A stretch of DNA of 59,571 bases from Nemertoderma westbladi (taxonomy: Eukaryota; Xenacoelomorpha; Nemertodermatida; Nemertodermatidae), in assembly GCA_032718475.1 (NCBI GenBank), contig JAUCBJ010008391.1, positions 1-59,571 on the forward strand, in the 5' to 3' direction. Shown one piece after another: positions 37,201 through 48,394 of the stretch; the first letter of the stretch is position 1, and every line of letters begins with the position of its first letter. The position numbers and the translations under genes were made by a program. Below the pieces are notes generated by a model. That model had not been told where the DNA came from. It ran no database searches and saw only the letters and a program-made list of their open reading frames with translations.

Positions 37201-39078
37201 AGAGGATGAATGGCCTCCTCATCTTACTACGGCGGAGATTAGACAGGCCAAGGGAGCGGAGAAAGTCAAACCTAAAACTCGGGCGAGTAAATCGAAGTTA
37301 TTTAAACCCGTGGTAGATCTGTCTGTACTACACACTTCCAGAGACGACGCTTTGGATCCGAAACCCACAGCCACAAATAAGTCTGTTGTGGAAATCAGAG
37401 AGAAGGATTGGAAATCTGGAATACCAGACGTCTCGCAAGGACTCTCACCTCTCCTGCAGAGAGCGATATATCACTACAGTTCCTGGAATCGGCTCTGTAA
37501 GGCTGTTACCTATTTAAAGCGATGTTTTCATCATCACTACTCCAGGACGAAGACCAATAGTGATACCGCTCCACTGACATCTGTGCAGGTCCATGTTGTT
37601 AAGATCTTCCCAAATATAAGATATCCGACAGGTTTCTGAAGGAGAAGATCAGTTATCAGGAGCATGAAGAAACCAATAAGCAGATGCTGAGACTCCTGCA
37701 ATGCTATGAGGATTCTGATAAGTATTTCTCGTTGTTGAGAAATCCACAGATGCGCTTAAGGGATCGTTTCTCTAGCACAATGATAGATGGGTTGATACGT
37801 GTTGGAGGAAGATTAACTAATGCTCCATTATCCTTTGACACTAAGTTTCCCATACTCATTAGAAATCTTGAAATACAAATCAAGATGATTGTAGATGTTC
37901 ACAGCAAACTTTATCATGCTGGTAGAGAACGAGTTCTTAGCGAAATTCGAACTCGCTATTATTTTTATAAACCCCGTAGAGCTCTGAACCAAGTTCTTAG
38001 GAACTGAATACCCTGTAGGAAAGCATTCAGTAGGCCTTTAACACAGCGAGAGGCAGAATTACCTAGGGAATGAGTAAGCTTCTATGAACCACCCTTTACT
38101 AATACCGGTGTAGATTTATTTGGCCCTATTGAAGTATATCGTGCTAGGACTATAGTCAAGAGATGGTGTGTCATCTTTGTTTGTATGACTTGTAGAGCTA
38201 TCCATCTCGATATGGTGAACGATTTATCTACCAACAGCTTCCTATTGAGCTTATGACGACAGATCGCTCGCTTTGGAACTAGTAATACGATGAGATCTGA
38301 TAAGGGAACGAACTTCATTGGTGCCAACAATGAAATCAAAGCTTACGTCAAAGATTGGAACCAAAGACAGATGGACGATCAGCTAAGGGTAACAGCGTCT
38401 AGCTGGACCTTCAACGCCGCCGACGCCCCTTGGTGGGGAGGAAGTTGGGAGAGATTAATCAGGAGCGTGAAAACCGCATTTCACTTTATAGTGCCGTGCC
38501 GCGCATATCTCACCGACGAACTTTTGCGGACGTTAATGGAGGAAATCGCCGCCTATCTCAACAAGAGACCGCTTATGCCAGTCTCATCGAGTCCCGATTC
38601 CCTGGAAGCGCTAACACCCGCGCACTTCCTACTGAAGAAACCCGTAGCCATGCTCCCACGATCGGAAATCACAGACGGAGACGAATACTGCCGGCAAACT
38701 TGGCAACTTATGCAGTTGTTATCCCGTCGTTTCGCTGACCATTTCGAAAAACATTATCTGCCCACGCTACAACTTCGAACTAAGTGGTTTGCGCAGCAAG
38801 AAAACGTCAGCGCTGGAGACATGGTCCTTATTGTGGATTCAGATCTTCCACGTAAGCGGTGGCAGACAGGTCGTATCATCGAGACTCACATCTCGGATGA
38901 TGGTTTGGTGCGATCGGTAGAACTCGTCGTCATGCGACGTAACTTTAAGAATCGGGAATTGTCTTCGAGACACAGCAGCTCAATCGCCCAGTTGGCCGTT
39001 TATGTTTACTGGAAAGAGACCGAGAACTCTCCGGAAACTATGGAAGGCAAGATACTCTTCCCACGACCACCTCCCTGA
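34296..39078 (+). pseudogene. pol: BEL Pol: protease, reverse transcriptase, RNase H, integrase
   Basis: The zinc knuckle CYNCLRQGHQRRTC (34313-34354) is next to the start. The protease active site DSGST is at 34743. The reverse transcriptase spans about 35750-36500, with YMDD at 36228-36239. The RNase H region is about 36730-37200. The integrase has a zinc-binding N-terminus (about 37800-38060) and DDE residues D (38112), D (38299) and E (38449), with 49 residues between the last two, then the family-specific C-terminal tail to 39078. Pol continues in the same frame as gag to about 36520, then shifts near 36510 and near 37600. In-frame stops lie at 36048, 38005, 38071 and 38254. These would block a complete enzyme, so the element would need a helper. 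Confidence 0.9.
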
Positions 39079-40744
39079 TCCAACAAACATCTAGGGACTC
39101 CCCAACGTAACAGCGTCTGGAGTGGGTGTGTGACTATATTATTTCATATATTCTTATTATTTTATATTTATGTATGTATTATTATGTACTCTTATTATAA
39201 TCGTTTTCTTTAATTTTATTTAGTAGAATGTTGTTTTAGTGATTATCTAGTAGATTAGTGCAATATATATTAGTTTTATTACTTAATTACTTATATTATA
39301 TATATATAGTGTGACGGCGAGAAATAATTATTTTTCTCTTTCCTTACTGTCCGTATTACATTATAAATACGTGACTACAGTAAGATGAAATATCCGTACT
39401 TATTAAAGTACAATAAAGCTCCTACTATACAAGTATTATTGGTAAGTAGAGTATTAGGAATGCAAAATTCAGATCCTCGTGTCTCGGCTAAATCAAGCTC
39501 TGGGTAGACCTTGGAAACGACTTGCCTCTTCTCACTGACATGCTTCGTGCGATATTGCTCTCATACCGTATATTAAATAATACATATAGTAGCGTGATGT
39601 CCCTTTAACAGTAGCGTATAACGCAAAATAAATCTGTTAAACCCTTTGACCATCTGTAATTCTAGTCGATTAAGATCTCGCGGCACCCACCGATATACTT
39701 GAAAGACAAAACTCTAGAATCAGTGGTTAACGTCCTCAGACAAGTTCTGGAATAAATTGGTGCCCATCCTAAATATTAACTATTAATATTTATAAAATCT
39801 GTCAAATTTTAGATCCTTTAAAATTCTAGTCTATTAAGATATCGTAGCACTTACCGATATTCTTAAAAAGACCAATTTCCTAGAATCAAGGATCCTAGTC
39901 CCCAGACATGTTCTGGAATAAAATTGTGTCTATTTAATATTAAATAATAAAATTTACGGGAATAAATTTAAATTCATGTTTTAATGAATTTGATAAATTG
40001 TCATTTTTATACAATAATTTATAACATTCCCAAAATTCCATAAATTAATAGATCATGGGAGCGGAGATTCACCCTATTAAGTGTATTAGTGTGCGAGAAT
40101 CTCCAATATATAGTCAATAGCCGATAAAATTCATAAAATCATGTATAAAGGGGATATTGACAATTAAAGAATTACTATTAAATAGCATCCCAGATCTGTA
40201 TGCATGAGAATTACCCTAATTCTACCGCTAGCTTTCCATAATGTCACCATAGCAACAACCACGCTAGAATTAGAAGTGAGTTAAAAGAACAATAGAAAGC
40301 TTGCCCCATTGAATAGCATAGGGAATAAACAGCACACTGCTAGTATCCAAGGATACATAATAATAACGTGGCATTCTGGAAGGCACTTGACTAACGGACA
40401 AATGGCCCGAATGTGTACAATTTGTGACAGTTGTGTGGAATTTGTGCGTTTATAGGTGAATGTTACTACTAAAGTGTGTTTACAGTAGCGAGTCGCAATT
40501 GTGAAAGTAGCCCTAACTCTGCAGCAAGAACCTGAAGTAAATCTAAGCCTTTGGGACGGACAGTGGAGTGACTTGTGCCGGTTATCGTTGTCATTGTGTA
40601 GCTACTATGTTGGCGAAAACACAGCGACGACGGTACATCGGCGCTGAGGATCTTGCACTGTCCGGGGGCAGAGAGGGGTAGGCAGCAACGCCCGCTAGCC
40701 TAAATATAAACTCATTATAATATTGATAAACTCATATAGCAGAT
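39079..40744 (+). other. Non-coding spacer between pol and the extra gene
   Basis: It contains a T-rich run and AG (39192-39223), which is a plausible splice acceptor, and a 165 bp tandem duplication (about 39655-39985). A purine tract (GGGGGCAGAGAGGGG, 40664-40678) lies near the next gene. No long frame is present. Confidence 0.6.
39655..39985 (+). repeat. 165 bp tandem duplication in the spacer
   Basis: Two diverged copies begin ATTCTAGTCGATTAAGAT and ATTCTAGTCTATTAAGAT. Each contains TCTAGAATCA and GTTCTGGAATAAA. Confidence 0.75.
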
Positions 40745-43700
40745 ATGACTGAGTTGATAGAAGATGATCTTGGTATCAGGGAGCGATATACTCTACCTTT
40801 ACAAGCGTTTGTTGATAGCTTGATACGTGGTGACGCTGGTCCAACTACTACGGAGGACAATGGTCGTTATATCGAACCGCCAATGTCCCAGGAGCAACTT
40901 ACGTGTGAATTGGATTATAGAAAATTCACCGCTCGCTATACGCATCGTAATGGTACGTATATGGACTTCTTAACTACTGGCCATCCTATCGATTTACACG
41001 ATACGGACGATGTAGACACCGAAAGGGAAATGGTTTTATTTAAATATCATACCCAGCGGAGTCGGAACGATAAACCGAGAATAGAACACGAGAATTCTAT
41101 TCGAAACAGACTCGAAAGGGAAGACGTTGAAGAGCCGGATAAACGCAGCGACTTCAACGATTATCTGGAATTCCTGAGAGAAACATATCTCAATATTGCC
41201 AGTCAACAAAATCTAGAAACTCGATATCCTCAAGGTATACATCATGACCCTATGATAGAACTCAAACGACTCTATTTCACTATGATGTATCTTACCGCCG
41301 ATCGACCGCTACCTGTCGTCCCAGATAGCTTCGAACAGATGGAGGAATATTGTAAAACTGGAGAACGATCACCCGCATTTCCCCTGCAGGACGTGCGTCC
41401 TTGGTATTACTGCGACGAATGCCCTAAACCTAATCAGCAAACGGAAAGACATAAACATCCGCGGAGACATTGAGCTAAACACAGTTTTACACGATATACT
41501 TATGGGAGTTTCGAGCGAAATCTGTTTGACGTATCACCTATGCTCGCTCGACTCAAACGATCCTTGAATAAACCAATGATCAGAGTTCCGGAATACTCGG
41601 TCAGACCTCCTCATTCCTCAGTGAGACCTCAAACGCTTGATCCTAATAGTATAACGGATCCCCCTGAACTGTACTCACTATTTAAAGATCTTGTGTTACC
41701 CGAACAGTTGATCGGTGGCACCCCCGGTAGTGGGCTCACTAGATATTCGCCAACCCTACCTAGCCGGATTAGGACGCGGTCATCTAATATCGCCGTTTAT
41801 CCCGTACAACCGTCCAGGCTTAACCCCGATACAACCCGTTACTGAAGTCGAAGAGAGTGTTGTACGAAATGCGTTAGACGCTATTCAGCAGAAAATCGTT
41901 AAAGGAACTTACGATTGTTTAGAGAAACGCAAATTGCAGCAACAAGTCCAAGCGGTGAAAGAATTAGCTTTACCCCAGTTCAATAGAGAAATCCAGGATC
42001 TCGAGGAAGACATCGAACGTGGACATCGAACGTGGTACTCTTTACAAGAGTTCCTAGACGAGCGTTTACAAAAACAAGCGGAGGAAAATCAGCTCGAGGA
42101 GAAACACATAGAAATGGATGAGAGCGAAGAAGCAGCTTTAGCCCAGCCAGAAGCTCAAATTCTTATGACGGATCTCTATTCTAAAACCATCATCCATCCT
42201 TCGATGGTTCCCCATTTCGGAGACAAACTCTTCGCCACAGCATAGCCTCAACCGGTTGATATCAACCTAAGATCTCGAGATCTTATCGCTGACGCTCCCA
42301 TGTTGCAACATCCGCCAATCGAGGCCGCTCGTGTCGATGGTATACTTGTTGAACCTCCGGACAATAGAGCGGATCTTGTCCGTCGTATGGTACACGAGGT
42401 TAACATACACGCTAGACCTTTACCGAACTCGTTTTATGGGATCAAGGATCACCCTTATTACGTCAATCTAACGCAATATTACATGGTAAAACCGGAAGAT
42501 CCTACACATAGTCTGAGGTTTCTACCACTAATAAATCCTCTCGATCTTGTCGAACTCGAACAACTGCAGAAACATCTGGATCAGTTAGTTAAAGTAAACT
42601 CATTTCGAAAACCCTATAATGTTTCCAGGATAGAGAAAGAGACAATACCTCCGTATAATCTTGATGGATTCATCAAAACTCGATTAGTACACTGGAATCT
42701 CGACGTGTTATTCGAGGAGGAAAGAATACAACGATATGGAGATGTAGAAACATATACTACACAATATTTAAAGTATAGAGATCTACCTAATACTAGCGAA
42801 TGCGCTACCTTGTGGCATCCAGTGGGAATGACTCTAGAAAACGCCACTAAAGAGTGGAATGAGACTCTTAACGTTATCGAGATGTATGGAGTTGTCACTT
42901 ACGATAACGAAGGTAGCGTTCCGGTTGGAGAACTGGGAACTACGCGAATGATACACATACGAGGACTAGCTGGTTCTACCCACATATTTACTCGAGCGTG
43001 TTCCGATGTGATTGATTATTCTTTTGAGACCCTTACCGAGATACAAAAGAAACTCTGACATGGACAATTCGAACTCGCGCAGCGTTACGTCACCGACACC
43101 GAGCGCAAACTGGCCATGGGTATCGATGGATCGATGTTACCCCAGCCCGTGCTCGAGATGTTGTTTAACGAAAGAATCCTTAAAATCGGCTCAGCTGTTT
43201 ATGGAGATCTCCAAAACGACTTTCGGAACATGGAGAACATTCCATACCCTTTCGTCGATACTCAGCTGATTGCTCCCTGGGCAGAAGGCCGAGGTTTCTT
43301 CCGCACTATGTATGCAAATACACCCAGCGGCATTACTAAACATCTTGCCTTTCAAGAATACAGATGGAATTTCAAGGTTGGAAATCCTATCAACTACCAA
43401 CAAGTATATGGAGATCATTATTCTCGATTATACTTTGACGGACCATTGACCGCACCTGGCGCCGTGTATAGCTTTATGAGTGTTCCACTTCGTCCCTCCT
43501 TAGCTATATACACGATCTTTGAAAACGCCGCACTTGCCGGTTGGCTAGCTGATGTGTGCAGTCGTACCATACGCGCCCATCCCTTAATACTTGGAACCAA
43601 ACTCGCCAAGCTAGATGAACACAATAAATTCATCTGCTTCGAATGTTTCAGGCGCTTTTTGACTCCGTTCCGTAACGTTGATAGTCAGTTCAAGGACCGC

Positions 43701-44981
43701 GCTCTGACCAAACTCAGCCTAAGAGACTCAGCTGCGGAGAAGTTAGACGGCGCGGGATTCGCCCTTTTCAAGGACATTTGTATACAGAACTTACATTCAT
43801 CTGTTATACAAAGACCTCGAATACCCACGGGTTATTCTGTTGTGGAAGTTCAGACAGTGGGTTCGCTTGCGGAGACAGCCGCACCTATCTCAGCTATGCA
43901 ATTGGAAGACGAACCAATATGCTTAGAATCTGAGGAGATTCAGCCTACAGCGCCCCGGAGCAGCGATAACGACTACGTCTTGGAATGGTATCAAGGTCCA
44001 CAATGTCTCACCGCATACGATTATCGGCATGCCAACTATGTTTCTCGAAAACGTTGCCGATTATGCGCATTGAGAGATCATTTCACCCCTATGGACTCAG
44101 ACGTACCCTGCTCCTATTTCCATGAACAACCGATGATGTGCATATTGTGCGTATTGCAGACTCAATAACTCGCACATTTTTGCAGTCTGCCCCCAATTTA
44201 TGACTCAATGCCACCACTGTCAACTTAAAGGACATGCCAGTTTTAATTGCCCTTTTAACCGCGATCTGGAAAGCGTAGATGAGATGATTACCCTGCGCTA
44301 CATCCGAGCTTGGGAAGCGAACGCGGATTTACATTGTGAGTCACGCCATCGCTATTACCCTGGACGCGCCTACGAAGGAGTTTACGCGTTCCATCCTTAT
44401 CTATTCGCGTCTGTTGAAAAAAAACACGCACACCGAGTTACGAACTAATGAAGCGTGTTGGTGAGTGTATTTCCACCAAATTTGTTCGAAAATATCTCAG
44501 GAACGTCAATCCTAACGATATTAATTCATACCATTTGATCAATTTCATCCGTCAAGACCCTGAGTATGGCGATTTATTTATCAACTCGCACCCTGAGTTA
44601 CAGGAAGTATCTCGACGGCCCTACGAATATCGAGCCCGAGAACGCGAGCTGGAAAGAACCATTAAACCGAGGAAGTTTCTCACCACTCACGGTCCACCTA
44701 CCGCTATTGTCCAGACGACTCGTCAGGGACCAGTAGGCGCTGCTGTCCTAAGACGCGCCCTAAAGGCCGTTAGACCTCGCTCCACTGAAGTTGATATCGA
44801 TCAACCAGGTACCTCGACCGGCGGATACACCGATCGTAATCCTAAACCTTCTGATGCAATTGTATTGCACCCTTCACCTAGGAGTTATAGCCCTCCTAGT
44901 AAAGTGGCTCGCCCCAAAGAGAAAAGGACTCTTGCTAGCCTCAAAAAACTGCATAAACGCCGTCCGCATAAGAAAGACTAA
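40745..44981 (+). pseudogene. Unknown large protein in the env position, ending in two zinc knuckles
   Basis: One long coding region, broken by an in-frame TGA at 41471, a frameshift near 41820, TAG at 42243, TGA at 43056, and a frameshift near 44140. Between breaks the codon pattern and composition stay protein-like, giving about 1,400 residues in all. I do not recognise it. It has no signal peptide or membrane segment that I can see, so it does not look like an envelope protein. A Cys pair (YYCDEC) lies near 41412. Near the end a CX2CX5HX4C motif (about 44146-44190) and a CX2CX4HX4C knuckle CHHCQLKGHASFNC (44209-44250) occur. A 177-residue basic segment (44448-44981) ends in KKLHKRRPHKKD. 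Its start, ATG at 44448, overlaps the previous stop as TAATG. The zinc knuckles suggest nucleic acid binding, as in nucleocapsid proteins. Confidence 0.7.
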
Positions 44982-45051
44982 CTGTTTAGAGTATTTTTAT
45001 ATTTTAGAAACTGTGATTTTTTATATTTTATAGAATTAAATCCCATTTTCT

Positions 45052-45059
45052 GGGAGCGG
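45052..45059 (+). promoter_or_regulatory. Candidate polypurine tract
   Basis: GGGAGCGG lies directly before the TG start of the 3' LTR, where plus-strand DNA priming occurs in LTR elements. It is short and has one C. Confidence 0.5.
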
Positions 45060-46358
45060 TGTAAAGGCTTTTGCGGAATTAGCTGGTTATTTTCCCCGCA
45101 AAGTACTCTGTAGTTGTTTTAACGGACATAAAAAGCCGTTTCCTTACTGTACCGGTGTTTTAGTGGACATAAAAAGCCATTTCTTCTGTATGTGTACTTT
45201 AGCGGACATAACTACCGATTTTATGTCGCAATAAGCCAAATGCTCTAAACATCGGAACTCAGATGACGACATCTATCAGCTGTGTCCACGTGTAACTTTT
45301 TCTTTGTTCTATGTTCTCTGTATGTGTACTTTAGCGGACATAACTAGCGATTTTATGTCGCAATAAGCCAAATGCTCTAAACATCGGAACTCAGATGACG
45401 ACATCTATCAGCTGTGTCCACGTGTAACTTTTTCTTTGTTCTTTGTTCGGTCGACCAATCAGAGCGTTTTTACTCTGTGTTGGACATTGTATACAGAAAC
45501 TCACGCCATTCAGTCAGTGTGTGTAATTTTTCCTGATGCCAGAAGACCGGCTTTGGAATTTCTGTGTTTCAGGCTTTAGCCAAACATTAGTAGGCTTGAT
45601 CATAGAAACGTATAACTGTTATCGCACCTCATATCAACACAATTCATATTGTTACAAATCATATTGTCACCTACAAACACCGCATTTTTACTGCTATTTA
45701 CTGTCGGTTATTAATTATATCAGTTGATGGAATATTATTATATTTGGATAATATCGATAAATAATCATAAAACCCCAATCTTCTTGATATACTGAAGGTA
45801 AGAGACCGGTTACATATAACAATTGCGACTTACATTAAAGTGGTTTTGGAGTGAATCTAATGCTATTTCATAGGCACTACATGTGTCGGTTGCTGTTCTC
45901 TTTATATGTGACTAAAATTAGTGAAGGTCGGCAGATCGGTGGGTAGCATTGTGCGGTAGTGTGCATGATTGTGACTGATAACAAAGCATCTCCTAAAGAA
46001 TGCGCTTTATACGTGAATCAATAACCATCCCGTTGTGTTTAGTGTAAGTCATAACTCTGTTTACATACTTAGAGCGCCACGTCCTAAAGGAACTGTTGAT
46101 AGTTCCCGAAAGTGAATAATATTTGTCAGAAATTATATATTAACGATCAGTCGAATAATACAGTAGGCCTACACCGCAATAAGGTCAAAGCTTCCGAATC
46201 CAGTCTCCCGGGTATATCCAGCGGGTGAATGGTCGCGCATAGACTGGCTTCGGCTAATGTAGTGTATCAAATACTCGTCATAGGCTAAAGTCGATTTATA
46301 ATCTAGAAGACATCTAAATTTGGCAGGTTAAACTGCTAAAGGTCTGAAAGCGCGAACA
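45060..46358 (+). repeat. 3' LTR of the BEL element, with an internal duplication
   Basis: 1299 bases. A 121 base tandem duplication covers TCTGTATGTGTACTTTAGCGG through CTTTTTCTTTGTTC (about 45185-45430). Apart from this it matches the 5' LTR at about 99 percent by eye. Confidence 0.92.
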
Positions 46359-46630
46359 CTATACATGCAATAAAATATAAAAAATTCTACCAAAAATTAT
46401 TTATTTCAATGCAATCCTATCAGTTACATTTTTTTTAGGAAAAAAGTAAAACTTTTTCTCCCGATTTTAGGGTATATTCAAGCTAAAAAGTAACAAATTA
46501 AGAATAAAAATGTTTAAAAAATGACAAAATAAATCAATGATAAAAAGTATACAGTATACTACCAGTTTCTTGCGATTCCACTCTGTTACCGGTAATGATT
46601 AGTTGTCCTACTCTCCATTATACGGTGTTC
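46359..46630. other. Flank between the BEL element and the next repeat element
   Basis: It begins with the right CTATA duplication. A/T-rich, no gene seen. Confidence 0.5.
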
Positions 46631-46750
46631 GGACACTCCCCCCCCCCCCCGGACACTTCCCCCCCGGACAGTTCCCCCCCGCTCAAGTAGGACACTTCCC
46701 CCCCGGACACTTCCCCCCCAGACACTTCCCCCCCGCGGACACTTTGTTTC

Positions 46751-47300
46751 CCTCAATTAGTTAAATGATCGTTTATTGTTTTGGTTAGAAAATCCCGCCT
46801 CTGTAACCTGCCCCTTTCCCTCAATTAGTTAAATGATCGTTTATTGTTTTGGTTAGAAAATCCCGCATCTGTAACCTGCCCCTTTCCCTCAATTAGTTAA
46901 ATGATCGTTTATTGTTTTGGTTAGAAAATCCCGCCTCTGTAACCTGCTCCTTTCCCTCAATTAGTTAAGTGATTGTTTATTGTTTTGGTTAGAAAATTCC
47001 GCCTCTGTAACCTGTCCCTTTCCCTCAATTAGTTAAATGATCGTTTATTGTTTTGGTTAGAAAATCCTGCCTCTGTAACCTGCTCCTTTCCCTCAATAAG
47101 TTAAGTGATCGTTTATTGTTTTGGTTAGAAAATCCCGCCTCTGTAACCTGCTCCTTTCCCTCAATTAGTTAAGTGATCGTTTAATGTTTTGGTTAGAAAA
47201 TCCCGTCTCTGTAACCTGCTCCTTTCCCTGATTTGGTAAAGTGACTGTTTATTGTTTTGGTTAGAAAACTCGGCCTTAACCTGCTCCTTTCCATCAATTG
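46751..47300 (+). repeat. 68 bp tandem repeat, about eight copies
   Basis: Each unit has CCTCAATTAGTTAAATGATC, GTTTATTGTTTTGGTTAGAAAA and TCCCGCCTCTGTAACCTG. It lies within the 46631-48394 element. Later copies are more diverged. Confidence 0.9.
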
Positions 47301-47996
47301 GTAATTGTTTTTGGCTATAAAATGAGTGTTTTGCTACGTCATGTGGTAATCGATTATCGACAACAACCACAAACTATTAGATTTAGAGTCTTTTTACCAC
47401 AGGCGCATATGGAAATCTATCTCATAGTCTATAAATCATGGAATCATGGAATGTTTTGGCACAGGCATAGTGAAATCAACTGTCTGACAGTCCAGAAATC
47501 AGCAGTCTGACAGTTTGAAGAAATACATACATAAAAAGTCATTAAAAGGACAATAAAAGTCATTAAAAGGACAACAAAAGTCATTATGCATAATTCGTAA
47601 AAAAAAAATGACAAAAAAGTCAAATAAAAGGACATAAAAAATCACTGCCAATATTATTGTTGCAATCAAAATTATACCTCTCCGGGGTAAAATCGGGGTG
47701 CGTCGACCTGTATTCTGTGTTCAGCATTACATATTGATATACATATTACTGTACTACTATACACATACTATATAGATATTATGCACACTACATATTAAAT
47801 TTCCTGGTTACTTGAAATATTTTTAATAGGATTTTGTTGAATTATATAATATTGTAGTAATTTATATATTAAATTGGTTAACTTCAATACAGCTCCTACT
47901 TTAGGCTTAGTCAATTTATTATCTGATGATACAAACATGAATTAATTATTTAAAAGTGGTCTCAAGTCTTTCACCACGGGCACTCAGGGAAATGCC

Positions 47997-48095
47997 GGGG
48001 TCTGGGGGCGATAACCCCAAAGAAAAGAAGCGGGGGTTTGGGGGCGACAGCCCCCAAGAAAAGAAGCGGGGGTTTGGGGGCGGCAGCCCCCAATT
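47997..48095 (+). repeat. 33 bp G/C hairpin repeat, three copies
   Basis: Each unit includes GGGGG, CGACAG or CGGCAG, then CCCCC, with a short A-rich linker. The G and C runs can pair. Located in the same non-coding element. Confidence 0.75.
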
Positions 48096-48394
48096 AAAAG
48101 AAATTAAAAGAATTAAAGGAATTAAAAGAAAAACAAACAAAATTTGACTATAAAAATGTTTACTTTATAATTTTGAAAAAACTTGTCTAGATACAACTTG
48201 TCCTGTAACCATCTTTAACTTTTGTTTATTGCCTTGATGCACCCAGATTAATTTTAACACTTTAACTGGGGGGAAGTGTCCGGGGGGCAAGTGTCCGGGG
48301 GGGAAGTGTCCTACTTGGGCGGGGGGGAAGTGTCCGGGGGGGGGAAGTGTCCGGGGGGGAAGTGTCCGGGGGGGGGGGGGGGGGGGAAGTGTCC

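Larger units (their letters stand above)
26341..46358 (+). mobile_element. BEL/Pao LTR retrotransposon, 20 kb, with an extra coding region
   Basis: It has LTRs at both ends (TG...CA), flanked by the 5 bp duplication CTATA (26336-26340 and 46359-46363). In order it holds a leader, gag, pol (protease, reverse transcriptase, RNase H, integrase) and an additional coding region between pol and the 3' LTR. Pol shows BEL/Pao features: YMDD at 36228-36239, a DUF1759-like Gag region, and a C-terminal segment after the integrase typical of this family. A solo LTR of a related element is inserted in gag. Length is about 20.0 kb, or about 18.8 kb without the insertion, much longer than usual BEL elements (roughly 6 to 10 kb). 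Stops and frameshifts make this copy defective. Confidence 0.93.
46631..48394. mobile_element. Non-coding element with inverted arrays of GGGGGGGAAGTGTCC
   Basis: The left array (46631-46745) holds GGACACTTCCCCCCC units. The right array (48268-48394) holds the reverse complement. The same odd spacer (GCTCAAGTA on the left, TACTTGGGC on the right) occurs between matching units, so the ends are a true inverted pair. Units are about 15 bases. The interior has no gene, but carries a 68 bp tandem repeat and a hairpin repeat. It looks like a non-autonomous DNA transposon. No target duplication was found. Confidence 0.7.

Noticed and set aside
33531-43058. TGA stops as selenocysteine or recoded codons
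   Set aside because: Frameshifts and one TAA and one TAG occur in the same genes, and no SECIS-like element was noted. Decay is simpler.
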